A stretch of 33,026 nucleotides of DNA, from contig DAOLIQ010000030.1 of NCBI GenBank assembly GCA_035328465.1, positions 1 through 33,026 on the forward strand, in the 5' to 3' direction. This DNA comes from JADJEI01 sp035328465. GTDB taxonomy: Bacteria > Bacteroidota > Ignavibacteria > Ignavibacteriales > Ignavibacteriaceae. Under the pieces are notes generated by a model, which worked only from the letters and a program-made list of their open reading frames with translations, had not been told where the DNA came from and searched no databases. Position 1 is the stretch's first letter. Each line of letters opens with the position of its first letter. Below, piece after piece: positions 1 to 8,740 of the stretch. Made by a program: the position numbers and the translations under genes.

Positions 1-592
1 TTAATGCCTTTTTAATCAGAAGAATCATATTCTCACAAAATTTTTCCTGTTTTTGTGCGCCCGGATTAAGAATCATTTCAATATTTAGTGAAATTGGAAT
101 TCCCATATAAAGCGTGGCAAAATTTTCAACAATAAGAGAATTATCCCACACTCCTTCATTCATTCCTTGTTTGATAATTCTGCTTATATATTCTTTTTGA
201 GTAAGAAGAATTTCTCGCAAACCTTTTTTTAGTTGTGAATCATTCATATGGGCAGCTTCCGAGAACAGAAGTATCGTAATGCCTTTATTTTCAATAAGAT
301 ACTTGACATGCAAACAAAGAAACTTAAATAATTTTTCCTCGGCACTAAGTTCAGAGGAATAAGTTATTTTTTCCTGATCAGCAAGAAGTTCATTTTTAAC
401 ATCGCCAAGAATTGAAAGCATGATTTCCTTTTTCGATGAAAAATGTCTGAAGAGAGCTCCCTCGGTCACCCCTATCTTTGAAGCCAAATTCCTGGTGGAT
501 ATTTTACCAATTCCTTCCGTTGATATAATCCCTAACACAGCTTTCTTAATCTGTTCTTGTCTGGTTTCTGTATCTAATCTTTCTGCTGCCAC
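1..592 (-). CDS. TetR/AcrR-family transcriptional regulator (C-terminus cut by window edge)
   Basis: The minus-strand frame opens at a GTG (590-592) and stays open to base 1, about 197 codons, so only a few residues should be missing. The N-terminal third reads as a TetR DNA-binding domain: an amphipathic first helix, then a helix-turn-helix around residues 30-55 with the typical IGVTEGALFRHFSSKKEI signature. The rest is helical and without cysteines, as expected of a ligand-binding domain. The gene is last in the run that includes the RND pump, thioredoxin and OsmC genes, which is common for pump repressors. A promoter and an 18-bp inverted repeat lie just upstream (614-659), suggesting autoregulation. 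The ligand cannot be read from sequence. The GTG start is inferred; no in-frame ATG gives a complete first helix. Confidence 0.85.
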   Translation of the reverse strand, partial: MAAERLDTETRQEQIKKAVLGIISTEGIGKISTRNLASKIGVTEGALFRHFSSKKEIMLSILGDVKNELLADQEKITYSSELSAEEKLFKFLCLHVKYLIENKGITILLFSEAAHMNDSQLKKGLREILLTQKEYISRIIKQGMNEGVWDNSLIVENFATLYMGIPISLNIEMILNPGAQKQEKFCENMILLIKKAL

Positions 593-613
593 TTTTTGAC
601 CTTTAAATAATTA

Positions 614-631
614 AGTAAACACTCACTTACT
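614..631. promoter_or_regulatory. Putative TetR operator (18-bp inverted repeat)
   Basis: AGTAA and TTACT arms are separated by 8 bp, directly downstream of the -10 of the TetR promoter and 21 bp before its GTG start. On the minus strand the core reads TGAGTGTTTACTTA. This resembles the site at 11830-11849, so both may be bound by the same regulator. Binding is inferred. Confidence 0.5.
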
Positions 632-659
632 AAAATACATCTTTAAATTTAATTGTCAA
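632..659 (-). promoter_or_regulatory. Promoter of the TetR gene
   Basis: On the minus strand a perfect -35 TTGACA (654-659) is followed after 16 bp by a -10-like TATTTT (632-637). The inverted repeat at 614-631 begins at the next base, so a bound repressor would block transcription. The rest of the 593-761 intergenic stretch shows no other feature. Confidence 0.6.
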
Positions 660-761
660 GTCTTTTTTAAATTATTTTAAATATTTAAGCCAAACAGCCT
701 GTTGTAGTGAGCGTTTTCAATAATTATAGATGGAATTCCGGTTCAATACTCTATTAATTTT

Positions 762-1316
762 CTATTCATCCCAGAAATACATTTTGGCTTCGGTTGATTG
801 AGGATGTGTATTCTGTATTTCCATTAATGTTTTCCTTAACTGTGAATTATCTTTTATTTTGATATAACGAGCTGTTTCTCTTGCTACTAAAAGTTTCGGA
901 TAGAAAGATGTATTAACTAAATTGTCAATATCTTTATCAATGATTTTGATGATGTCATCATATCTTCCGCAGGGCATAATTGTTTCTGCAATTCCCAATC
1001 TCAGCATTGCTCTGAATTCATCTGCAGGCAGATAACCGTTGAAGTGATAATATGAATTTCCATTCTGATCCAGAAAATAGATTACCGGAGTCCAGTATGC
1101 GCCAAGTGATTTTCTAACTTCTCTGTCTTTGATCAAATCAAGCTTAAGCGGAACAAACCACTCATTAATTTCATCAATTACTTTTTGCTCTTTATAAGTT
1201 GCTGCTTCAAGTTTTTTACAGCCGCCGCAACCATCCATTTCAAATTGAAGAAGAATCAGTTTTTTTGTTTTCGCGGCTTCTTCTTTTGCTTGTTCAAGAA
1301 TTTTTAACCAGTTCAT
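762..1316 (-). CDS. Cytoplasmic thioredoxin-fold protein (CGGC active site)
   Basis: 184 residues without a signal peptide. A thioredoxin-type core has the redox motif C30-G-G-C33 after a hydrophobic strand (KLILLQFEMDGC) and a cis-proline strand (YWTPVIYF) about 45 residues later. After that comes a helical C-terminal extension of about 70 residues that standard 105-residue thioredoxins lack; such extensions are typical of DUF255/thioredoxin_7-type proteins. The gene follows the OsmC-like gene by 15 bp, so it is probably co-transcribed and may supply or receive electrons for the cysteines of OsmC and DGC. The exact substrate is unknown. Confidence 0.8.
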   Translation of the reverse strand: MNWLKILEQAKEEAAKTKKLILLQFEMDGCGGCKKLEAATYKEQKVIDEINEWFVPLKLDLIKDREVRKSLGAYWTPVIYFLDQNGNSYYHFNGYLPADEFRAMLRLGIAETIMPCGRYDDIIKIIDKDIDNLVNTSFYPKLLVARETARYIKIKDNSQLRKTLMEIQNTHPQSTEAKMYFWDE

Positions 1317-1331
1317 AAATAATTCTATCCC

Positions 1332-1781
1332 TTATTCGTTTATTACTGTAATTGTTGTATCTGCTTTTATGTTGTCAGTAACCGGGCAGCGGCTTTCGGT
1401 TTCTTTAAGCCAAGCTTCTTTTTCTTCTTCAGATGCACCCGGCATATCAGCGCTAACTGTTACAACAATATTTTGAAAGCCCGCACGCTCTTCAAAAGAA
1501 CAACCAAGAAAAGTACAAGGATTCATAACTCCTTCTATCTTAACTTTCATACCGTTAAGCGTTAGACCTTTTTGCCGCGCAATTTCGTGACCCGTCACAT
1601 TTAAACAGCCGGCAAGAGACATCAACAAAACTTGAATCGGTGATGGACCTTCATCTGTTCCGCCCATTCCTTTTGGTTCATCTATAATTAATTTGAATTT
1701 ACCGGCTTGAAGATTCATCTTAGTTGGATTTTCGCTTTCGCCGGTTATCAATACTTTCATTTCTCTTTTTTGTGTACTCAT
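1332..1781 (-). CDS. OsmC-family thiol peroxidase-like protein
   Basis: 149 residues with the OsmC/Ohr fold signature. The first reactive cysteine is C59 in MSLAGCLNVTGHEI on the central helix, and the second is C132 in SRCPVTDNI. These match the peroxidatic and resolving pair of the family, which reduces organic hydroperoxides or handles reactive sulfur. Two extra cysteines, C89 and C94 in the NPCTFLGC segment, are not part of the canonical pair and could bind metal or form a second disulfide. The ATG overlaps the stop of the upstream DGC gene by one base (TAATG), so the two are translationally coupled. Closest in feel to YhfA-type OsmC proteins rather than true Ohr. Confidence 0.85.
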   Translation of the reverse strand: MSTQKREMKVLITGESENPTKMNLQAGKFKLIIDEPKGMGGTDEGPSPIQVLLMSLAGCLNVTGHEIARQKGLTLNGMKVKIEGVMNPCTFLGCSFEERAGFQNIVVTVSADMPGASEEEKEAWLKETESRCPVTDNIKADTTITVINE

Positions 1782-2146
1782 TATTTGTCCTTTATTTTAT
1801 CAATCTCATTTAAGATGTAGTTAACTATTTCATTTATTTTTTCTTCCGTTACCGGAGTTTTTCCTTTTACTATTTCAAAATCTGTGGTGTTGATATGTTT
1901 ATAATTAGTAATACCTCTCTGCTTTAGAGTTACTTCCGCGCAGTTTATTGGGCAACCATCAAGCACAACAATGTTTGAGTATTCTTCTTTTGATTTTTCC
2001 GCAAACTTTTCGTCAACCGAAAATCTTGCAAGACACAACATTTTTGCTTTACCGCTCTGCATCAATTTACGCGCAACTAAATCTGAATATGAACCGGTAT
2101 TTGAGGCTCCGGAACAAGCTACAATTCCTATCTGACCTTCTGTCAT
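1781..2146 (-). CDS. DGC-domain putative zinc-binding protein
   Basis: About 121 residues. The start is placed at the internal ATG (2144-2146), which has an AAGGAT ribosome site 8 nt upstream; a longer frame to 2218 has no such site. Four cysteines are placed as in the DGC family: C11 in the CSGASNTG turn, C38 in MLCLAR, and C65/C69 in the family-naming DGCPINC motif. The family is thought to bind zinc or another thiophilic metal, but its function is unsettled. Position between a secreted Cys/His protein and OsmC, in an operon rich in thioredoxin-like proteins, suggests a role as a metal or metalloid sensor or carrier (inference). Confidence 0.8.
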   Translation of the reverse strand: MTEGQIGIVACSGASNTGSYSDLVARKLMQSGKAKMLCLARFSVDEKFAEKSKEEYSNIVVLDGCPINCAEVTLKQRGITNYKHINTTDFEIVKGKTPVTEEKINEIVNYILNEIDKIKDK

Positions 2147-2183
2147 TTTGTTATCCTTAATTATTTTTCTACATAGTGATATA

Positions 2184-2885
2184 TTATAATGTATAAACGT
2201 ATGGTTTGCCAAAATCATTCATAAACTTGCCAAAGTTTGTTTTTGCTTTTTCGATATTTTTATTCTCAATTCCGTCTTTCCATTCTTTTACTAATTCTTC
2301 TACCGGCGTAAAGAGTTCATCAAATTTCGGATCGTTCTTTTTTTGCTGATATGATTTTAATTTGCCATACATTCTATCAACCATTTCAAGGTGATTTTTT
2401 GCGCCGTCAACATTTCCGGCAGCGAACATATCCATCGCATTCTTAACTTCTGCTCTCCACGAAAACATCACATCTGTCAAATCTGTTCTGCCGTTGTTTC
2501 TGTGCATCTTCCCGAAAGTCATACAATAGAATGGGCAATATTTTTGTGCAAGTCGATATTGCTTCTTTTCAATTCTCTCACGAATAACATTTGTATTATC
2601 CATTAAATCTTCCAGATATGTTTTCCATTGTGGATCTTTTGCATATTCTGCTGGTGGACTGTTCAAATACTTTTCAGAAATGACTTTTAATTCCGCTTCA
2701 AGCTCATCAAGATTTTTAATGAATTTTTGCTGGTCAAAATTATCCATATTACGAAGCATACCACAAGTCATAACGGCTTTCTTATGCCACGGTGCAATTT
2801 CTTCATCAAATGATTTTGTTTGCGCAAATACAAAACTACTTATTGCTAATACGAACAGAACGAAAAAGAACTTTTGAGTAACCAT
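2184..2885 (-). CDS. Secreted helical protein with a Cys/His cluster, function unknown
   Basis: 233 residues. A signal peptide covers residues 1-21 (ending FVFAQ), and a good AAGGAG ribosome site precedes the ATG. The mature part is almost entirely amphipathic helix, perhaps a four-helix bundle. Potential ligands are H34, C41, C117, C121 and H128; the central motif is CPFYC followed six residues later by histidine. There is no CxxCH haem motif, so it is not a c-type cytochrome, although the overall shape recalls cytochrome c prime-like bundles. It directly follows the RND pump gene (82 bp, with a palindromic repeat between) and precedes the DGC gene by 37 bp. A periplasmic metal- or metalloid-binding partner of the pump is plausible but unproven. 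Confidence 0.55.
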   Translation of the reverse strand: MVTQKFFFVLFVLAISSFVFAQTKSFDEEIAPWHKKAVMTCGMLRNMDNFDQQKFIKNLDELEAELKVISEKYLNSPPAEYAKDPQWKTYLEDLMDNTNVIRERIEKKQYRLAQKYCPFYCMTFGKMHRNNGRTDLTDVMFSWRAEVKNAMDMFAAGNVDGAKNHLEMVDRMYGKLKSYQQKKNDPKFDELFTPVEELVKEWKDGIENKNIEKAKTNFGKFMNDFGKPYVYTL

Positions 2886-2912
2886 TTTATTTCTCCTTTT
2901 GTTTTTTTTATT

Positions 2913-2995
2913 GTCATTGCGAGTGAGTCTTCGAGCGAAGCAATCTCACTCTTTCAAACAGATTGCTTCAGTCACTATCGCTCCTTCGCAATGAC
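2913..2995. repeat. REP-like palindromic repeat, family A, copy 1
   Basis: 83 bp bounded by inverted termini GTCATTGCGA and TCGCAATGAC, with internal complementary AGCAATCT and AGATTGCT segments. Together these can fold into a long hairpin. The same architecture occurs at 15518-15591, 15601-15678 and 17995-18079. This copy overlaps the 3' end of the RND gene and provides its stop codon. Confidence 0.85.
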
Positions 2996-5900
2996 GGTTC
3001 AATTTTTATCTTTTCAAAAATGTAATACAACGCCGGTAAGAATAGGAATACTAATATCAAACCAAATACTAATCCACCGATTACTGCAATAGCCATTGGC
3101 TTTAGCAGTTCAGTTCCCTCGCCAATACTTAACGCAAGCGGAAGTAACCCGATAATTCCGACAATGTCCGTCATTAAAATCGGGCGGAGACGAACGACCG
3201 CGGCTTTTTGAATTGCATCCATTAAATTCATTCCTTGCTCACGTAATTGGTCAATGAATGTTATCAGAATAACGCCTTGATTAATTTCAATTCCCGCAAG
3301 AATGATAAAACCAATCATTACTGTAACACCAATCGGTTGATTTGTTAAATACAGCGCTAACGAAACTCCGATAAGCGAAAGTGGAACGCGAATAAGAATT
3401 ATGAACGGCTTTATAAAATCTTCAAAGTTTATTACCAATACCACGTAAGCAAAAAACATCGCAATCAAAAGAATGATAATCATTGTATTGAAATTTTCAC
3501 TTAGCATCTGCGACTGCCCGCCGAAATTAATTTTGTAACCAGCCGTTAAAGTAAATGTGCTTAATTCCTTTTGAACATCAGCCGTTGCTTCACCAACAGT
3601 TCGTCCCGAAACATTTGCGGTTGCTTTAATAACTCTATTCTGATCTTTTCTATCAATTTCTAGCGGTCCCGATCTTTGTTCAACTTTTGCAATTGTGTTT
3701 AATCTAATCTTACTTCCATTGCCCGGATAGATCGAAAGATTTTCAACATCGTTGATACTTTTAATATCCGCTTCATCAACTACAATTCTTATTGGATAGT
3801 AATAACCTTTCTCTTTAAATTGAGTCGGGACGTTTCCGTCAATGCTCGATTTAATTGTGTTGGCAACTTGATTTACACTCAATCCTTGGTCAATTGCTTT
3901 TGTTCTATCCACAAAAATCTGATACTCTGGTTTTGTGATATCAATTGAAACATCAATGCCTGTAAGTCCGTCAACTTGTTTCAGCAATCCGGAAACTCGT
4001 GTTGCATTTTCATAAATATTTTCAATTGGTTCACTGCGAGGTGCAATAACTTCAACTTCAATATCAAATTCTCCGGTTTGTTTTATTCCTTTTAGCTTTG
4101 TGTGGAAGACTTTCATTTTCAAGCCAGGGGATTTTACATTCTGCTGAACAAGCGGAGTTAGCCATTCAACATATTTATCTGTCGTCATCGGCCGCTTAGC
4201 CGGCTTTACTAGTTGAATGTTCACTTCACCTTCGTTGGCGATTTCATAAGTTACAAGTCCCCAAATTTTTCCGCCGGAGAGCGATGAATATTTATCAATG
4301 TATGGCTGCTGTTTTATAAAATTTTCAACTTGAGAAATAACTTTATGAGTCTCTTCCATTGAAGAACCGGTCGGCATTTTTAGTTTGATTGTGATTAGTC
4401 CATCATCGGCTTTCGGCAGAAATTCAGAACCAATCTTGTTTAAGAATATCATTCCGACAAAAAAGAATCCGAGAGTTATCAGAACAATAATCCAACGGAA
4501 CTTTAACGCCCATCGAAGAGTTGGTTTATACGGTTTGATAATTAATGCTATAAATCCATCGGCAAGTTTTGATACAATTCCTTTTTTAACGTGAACCGGT
4601 TTACCTTCCTTAAAAAATAAAGAAGTCAAAGTAGGAGTTAATGTTAACGCAACAATTAATGATAGTGTAATTGTGATTGCTACAGTTATTATCAATTCAC
4701 TGAACAACAAAGAAACAAATCCCGAAACCAAAAGAAACGGAAGAAACAAAGCGATAAATGTTAGAGTTGCGGTTAGAACCGCACCGCTTACTTGAGTTGC
4801 GCCTTTCTGCACGGGATGGAGTTCTTCTGGTTCTTCTTCCTGAATACGAGTTATATTTTCAAGAACAACAATACAATTATCAAGCAAAACCGTTATTGCA
4901 ACAACCAACCCGCCAAGTGTAAAAATGTTGATGGAAAAATTTAGAAGCTGCATAAAGAAAAATGTTCCGAGCAGAGTAACCGGCAGTGTAAGCGAAACTA
5001 TTACTACGCGTTTCCAGCCAGTTAAAAAGAATGCTGTTATAAGAACAACCAAAAGCGCTGCAATTAAAGCCGCATCCCGAACTCCCGCAACCGCTGCGCG
5101 GATGTATTCCGCCTGGTCATAAATTATATCCAACTTTATTGAAGGAGGAATAATGCTTTTCAACTCTGACAATTTTTTTGTTACTAAGTCAGATACTTCA
5201 ATTGTGTTAGCTCCGGTTTGTTTGAAGACCGAAAGTTTTACGCCTTCGCGTGAATTCATCTTTGTTTTTAATCGCTGGACAGCGTAAGCGTCTTTCACAT
5301 CAGCAACATCTTTTAAAAGAACTAAACCTTCGTTTTTACCTTTTGAAATTATCAGATTTCCAATTTCATTAACATTAGTAAACTCGCCAACGGTTCTCAC
5401 AATATAATCTCTTCTTGCAGATGTAACTCTTCCGCCGAGAAGTTCAAGGTTTTCGTCTCTCAATCTTTGAGCGACCTTATCAACAGATAAACCATAACCT
5501 TGTAATTTAATCGGGTCAATATGAACTCTAATTTCTCTTTTCAATCCGCCGGTAATTTCTGTTCCCGCCGTTCCTTCAATTGAAGTGAATTGATCCTGCA
5601 ATTCATTTTCAACATAGGTTCTTAGTTTTGTCAAATCCATTTGATCGGAAGTAATAAGCAAATCCATAACCGGCAACTGTGAAGGATCAGCTTTGAAGAC
5701 GAGCGGTTCTTCGGCATCTTTCGGCAAATTTTTTCTTACCTGCCCAAGTTTTGAAAGAACATCCTGGTATGCGATATCACGATCAGCATTGTATGTAAAG
5801 TTCACCTGAAGTGCATACAAACCCTCTGTGCATTGAGTTTCCATATAATCAAGGTTATCAACTGTAGCAACCTTTCTCTCGATAACTGTTGCGATGTTAT

Positions 5901-6081
5901 CTTCAATTTCCTCCGGTGTTGCGCCACGCCAAGTTACATATACCTTTATCATCGGGTATGTGATGTCCGGTAGAAGGTTTGTTGCAAGTTGAGTATACCC
6001 AAGAATACCTACCACAACAATAGCTATCATCAAAATGATGACCGAAACGGGCTTTTTTATTGCAGCAACTGTTATGTTCAT
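2968..6081 (-). CDS. RND efflux transporter, inner-membrane subunit
   Basis: 1037 residues, full length for an AcrB/CusA-type pump. It has an N-terminal transmembrane helix, a large porter domain containing an RGATPEEIE segment, a first block of transmembrane helices near residues 330-490, a second porter domain and a second helix block at the end. The proton-relay helix reads LLDNCIVVLEN around residue 400. The first relay Asp is kept while the second is Asn, a variant widespread in Bacteroidota-type HAE pumps and unlike the DG of heavy-metal CzcA proteins. The ATG overlaps the MFP stop (TAATG). The last eight residues (SLRRSDSD) and the stop codon are encoded by a palindromic repeat, an unusual extension. 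The substrate is not readable; context suggests thiol-bound or organoarsenic compounds. Confidence 0.93.
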   Translation of the reverse strand: MNITVAAIKKPVSVIILMIAIVVVGILGYTQLATNLLPDITYPMIKVYVTWRGATPEEIEDNIATVIERKVATVDNLDYMETQCTEGLYALQVNFTYNADRDIAYQDVLSKLGQVRKNLPKDAEEPLVFKADPSQLPVMDLLITSDQMDLTKLRTYVENELQDQFTSIEGTAGTEITGGLKREIRVHIDPIKLQGYGLSVDKVAQRLRDENLELLGGRVTSARRDYIVRTVGEFTNVNEIGNLIISKGKNEGLVLLKDVADVKDAYAVQRLKTKMNSREGVKLSVFKQTGANTIEVSDLVTKKLSELKSIIPPSIKLDIIYDQAEYIRAAVAGVRDAALIAALLVVLITAFFLTGWKRVVIVSLTLPVTLLGTFFFMQLLNFSINIFTLGGLVVAITVLLDNCIVVLENITRIQEEEPEELHPVQKGATQVSGAVLTATLTFIALFLPFLLVSGFVSLLFSELIITVAITITLSLIVALTLTPTLTSLFFKEGKPVHVKKGIVSKLADGFIALIIKPYKPTLRWALKFRWIIVLITLGFFFVGMIFLNKIGSEFLPKADDGLITIKLKMPTGSSMEETHKVISQVENFIKQQPYIDKYSSLSGGKIWGLVTYEIANEGEVNIQLVKPAKRPMTTDKYVEWLTPLVQQNVKSPGLKMKVFHTKLKGIKQTGEFDIEVEVIAPRSEPIENIYENATRVSGLLKQVDGLTGIDVSIDITKPEYQIFVDRTKAIDQGLSVNQVANTIKSSIDGNVPTQFKEKGYYYPIRIVVDEADIKSINDVENLSIYPGNGSKIRLNTIAKVEQRSGPLEIDRKDQNRVIKATANVSGRTVGEATADVQKELSTFTLTAGYKINFGGQSQMLSENFNTMIIILLIAMFFAYVVLVINFEDFIKPFIILIRVPLSLIGVSLALYLTNQPIGVTVMIGFIILAGIEINQGVILITFIDQLREQGMNLMDAIQKAAVVRLRPILMTDIVGIIGLLPLALSIGEGTELLKPMAIAVIGGLVFGLILVFLFLPALYYIFEKIKIEPSLRRSDSD

Positions 6082-7151
6082 TATTTCTTCCCGCTAACTT
6101 TTTTCGGTTCCGTTCCGTTATTCATCTCGGTCTTTGTAGGTTTTGGCTTCTGAACCATTACTTTAATTCCATCTTTCAAAAGCTCTTGTCCCATTACAAC
6201 AACTTTCTCTCCTTCATTTAAGCCGGAGACAATTTCTGTAACTTTTTCATTTGATATTCCGGTAGAAACAATTTTTTGATGCGCAACTGTATCTTTAACA
6301 ACATAAACTAACTTTTCACCTTTTTGATTAACAATGAAAACATCATTTGGAACGGTTAATGCTTTATCCTTTTTATCTGTTACAAGCTCAAGTTCAGCCA
6401 TCATTCCCGGTGTGATTTCTTTTGTGCTGTTGATTAGTTTTAGTTCAACCGGAAAATTTCTTGTCATCGGGTCTATCTGCTGATACTTCAATGTTACTCT
6501 TGCAGTAAAATCTTTTTGCGGTATAGCGTTCAATTTTACCTTGAGCTTATCGCCTAATTTGATTTTTGAAAACAAATCTTCCGATACAGATGTCTTGATG
6601 ATCAGCGAATTAAAATCTACAATTGTAAAAAGATTTTGTTTTGCATTTACTGCGCTTCCGGCTTCTATAAACTTTTGTGTAACCGTTCCGCTTAACGGAG
6701 AGATTACCGGAATTCCGAGGAATAATTTATCCGCATATTCCAATTCCTTTTTTGCCTGTTCAAGCTGTGAAGTTAATTGAGAATATTCAGCGCTGTTGTT
6801 TGATGTTCTCTCAAGCTTTGATTTTAATTCCTCAATTTTATTTTTTGACTGTGATACAAGCGAAGTTCGTTCTTGAGATGCAATAACAGCCAACGTTTTT
6901 TCTTTTTTAACGAATTGATTTTCCTGAACATTAAGCTGTTCGATATAGCCGTCTGAAGGAGCGACAACGGTCGTCATTACTTTTGCTTCAACTGTGCCGG
7001 TTAGTTTTATTGAATTAGATATTGCAGTTGGTTTAATCACTTCAACTTTTACAAGCGGTGCTTTGGGCTTTGGCTTTTCAGTTTTTTCTTCTTTAGAACA
7101 GCCAATAAACATAACCATTATCGATATGATTGATATTAATATTTTTTTCAT
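6081..7151 (-). CDS. RND membrane fusion protein (periplasmic adaptor lipoprotein)
   Basis: 356 residues. The N-terminus is a lipoprotein signal with lipobox FIGC (C18), then a Lys/Glu/Pro-rich linker. A lipoyl/barrel-sandwich half follows (VEAKVMTTVVAPSDGYI), then a coiled-coil hairpin of about 60 residues (SKNKIEELKSKLER region), the second lipoyl half (VISPLSGTVTQKF), a beta-barrel and a membrane-proximal domain ending in a Lys-rich tail. This is the HlyD/AcrA-type adaptor that joins the RND pump to the outer-membrane channel. It lies between TolC-like and RND genes in the standard order and overlaps the RND start by one base. Confidence 0.93.
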   Translation of the reverse strand: MKKILISIISIMVMFIGCSKEEKTEKPKPKAPLVKVEVIKPTAISNSIKLTGTVEAKVMTTVVAPSDGYIEQLNVQENQFVKKEKTLAVIASQERTSLVSQSKNKIEELKSKLERTSNNSAEYSQLTSQLEQAKKELEYADKLFLGIPVISPLSGTVTQKFIEAGSAVNAKQNLFTIVDFNSLIIKTSVSEDLFSKIKLGDKLKVKLNAIPQKDFTARVTLKYQQIDPMTRNFPVELKLINSTKEITPGMMAELELVTDKKDKALTVPNDVFIVNQKGEKLVYVVKDTVAHQKIVSTGISNEKVTEIVSGLNEGEKVVVMGQELLKDGIKVMVQKPKPTKTEMNNGTEPKKVSGKK

Positions 7152-7181
7152 AAATGATTCCTTTTAATTCAAAATCTAATG

Positions 7182-7260
7182 GAACGCTGATATAGCGGAT
7201 TTAGCTGATTAATGCTGATCATATCCGCGAAAATCTGCTCGATCAGTTCAATCTGCGTTC
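7182..7260. repeat. Palindromic intergenic repeat, family B, copy 1
   Basis: About 79 bp with inverted ends GAACGC and GCGTTC and internal complementary stretches (GCGGAT/ATCCGC, GCTGAT/ATCAGC). It lies between the TolC-like stop and the MFP start. A related element with similar AACACAGAT...ATCTGCGTG ends lies at 17564-17648. It probably folds into an mRNA hairpin that could tune relative expression of the flanking genes. Confidence 0.7.
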
Positions 7261-7262
7261 TA

Positions 7263-8740
7263 TTACTTAAATGCAATTTCATCACTTCCAATGTTGTAAT
7301 TAAGTTCGGCTATTGTTGATAGATAATCTATTACAATCTGGTNNNNNNNNNNNNNNNNNNNNNNNNNNNNNNNNNNNNNNNNNNNNNNNNNNNNNNNNNN
7401 NNNNNNNNNNNNNNNNNNNNNNNNNNNNNNNNNNNNNNNNNNCCAATGTTGTAATTAAGTTCGGCTATTGTTGATAGATAATCTATTACAATCTGGTTCA
7501 AATTAAGTTTTGCAGTCGTTAAAACCGTTTCAGCATCTAGCACATCAAGACTGCTACCTTTACCTATGTTGTATTTCAAATTAGCAGTAGTCAAACTTTC
7601 TTCTGCGAGTTTTACAATTTTTTGTGTGCCGCTTAATCTGCTTTTAATATCATCAAGTTTAACGAGATTATTTTTCACATTAGTTTCAAGCTGTTGAAGA
7701 ATTGCTTTCTCATTTTCCTGAAGTGCATCAATTCTGATTTTTGATTGCTCAATCTTTTCTTGAAAGTTGGATCCTTTGAAAAAGGGAAGCGAATATGAAA
7801 CCGTTACGCCAACATTCCAGTTAAAATTTCCCATTGGTATTTGACTGTCTTCCACATTTGTTATTCCAAACGCATAGAAGTTTGGATAATATTCTTTGTT
7901 GAATAACTCCGCTTCTTTACCTCTCAATTCTTTTTGAGTTTTTATATCCTCTAAATCTGGATGGTGGGCAACTAAGACATTTCTAAGTTCATCGTAATTG
8001 TAACTCTTGTTTGAGTATTGATTCCATAATTCTTCAATATTATCAACCACGCTAAACGAGTCGCCAAGTGTATTTCCACAAACAACATTCAGATTATTTT
8101 TCTGCACATCTAATTGGTTCCTTGCTTTTGCAAGTTCATCAAGCGCAACTTCAATTTGGACTTGTGCTTTAATTACATCAAGATTAGATACTTTGCCAAT
8201 GCTGTAAAGGGCTTCAGCATTTTTAAGATGATCTTTCAATTGATTGATGGCTTCTTCCTGGATTTGGACCGTCCGTTTCGCTTTTAACAGTTCCAGATAA
8301 CTTTTTGCAATCGAAAATGAAAATGCCTGCCGTAATTTTCTAGTAAAGTTTCTGTCTAGGTTAACGAATTTATCCGCATAATCCTTTTGTAGAGAATTTT
8401 TACTCCAATCATAAATTAGCTGATTCACTCTAAACGCAGCGTAAAGATCGTTTAATGAATTGCCAAGATATTTTTGTTTGTTGGGCATTACCCAATCCCA
8501 GCGTGAAATATTCAGATCAAAAAAGATTTGCGGAAGGTAATCTTTATCTAAATAATCAATCTGCTTAAGCCCGGCTTGAATAGTCTTCTCATTCGCCTTT
8601 AACTGCGGATTATTTTGGGAAGCAATATTAACAAGCTCATTTATTGTATATTCTTTTTCATTGCTCTGAGAGAATACCGGCTGGTAAAAAAGCAGAGCCG
8701 TAATCACCGTAAGAGACCATAATATCACTCTACGTTTCAT
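7263..8740 (-). CDS. TolC-like outer-membrane efflux channel (interrupted by scaffold gap)
   Basis: The signal peptide spans about residues 1-24 (ending FSQS), followed by two outer-membrane-efflux-protein repeats made of long helices with short strand segments; C-rich motifs are absent. The frame runs into 100 N (7343-7442). The 55 bp on each side of the gap are identical. If they are collapsed, the coding sequence continues cleanly as ELNYNIGSDEIAFK and stops at TAA (7263-7265), giving about 440 residues, normal for the family. The ATG overlaps the stop of the DUF169 gene by one base. The product would form the outer-membrane exit duct for the MFP/RND pair encoded next. The coordinates include the artificial gap. 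Confidence 0.88.
7288..7342. repeat. 55-bp contig-end duplication, left copy
   Basis: Identical to 7443-7497 on the other side of the 100-N gap. It encodes the same part of the TolC-like protein twice. The length equals a commonly used assembler k-mer, so this is an unmerged contig overlap and not a biological repeat. Confidence 0.95.
7343..7442. other. Scaffold gap of exactly 100 N
   Basis: A run of 100 undetermined bases. Exactly 100 N is the conventional placeholder for a gap of unknown size. Because the flanks duplicate each other, the true gap length is probably zero or negative. Confidence 0.98.
7443..7497. repeat. 55-bp contig-end duplication, right copy
   Basis: Second copy of the sequence at 7288-7342, immediately right of the gap. 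Its reading frame is continuous with the main body of the TolC-like gene. Confidence 0.95.

Noticed and set aside
2184..2885. c-type cytochrome of the cytochrome c prime type
   Set aside because: There is no CxxCH haem-binding motif; only CPFYC with a distant histidine.
7288..7497. Genuine tandem duplication in the TolC gene
   Set aside because: Exact 55-bp identity at both sides of a conventional 100-N gap is best explained as contig ends sharing an assembler k-mer.
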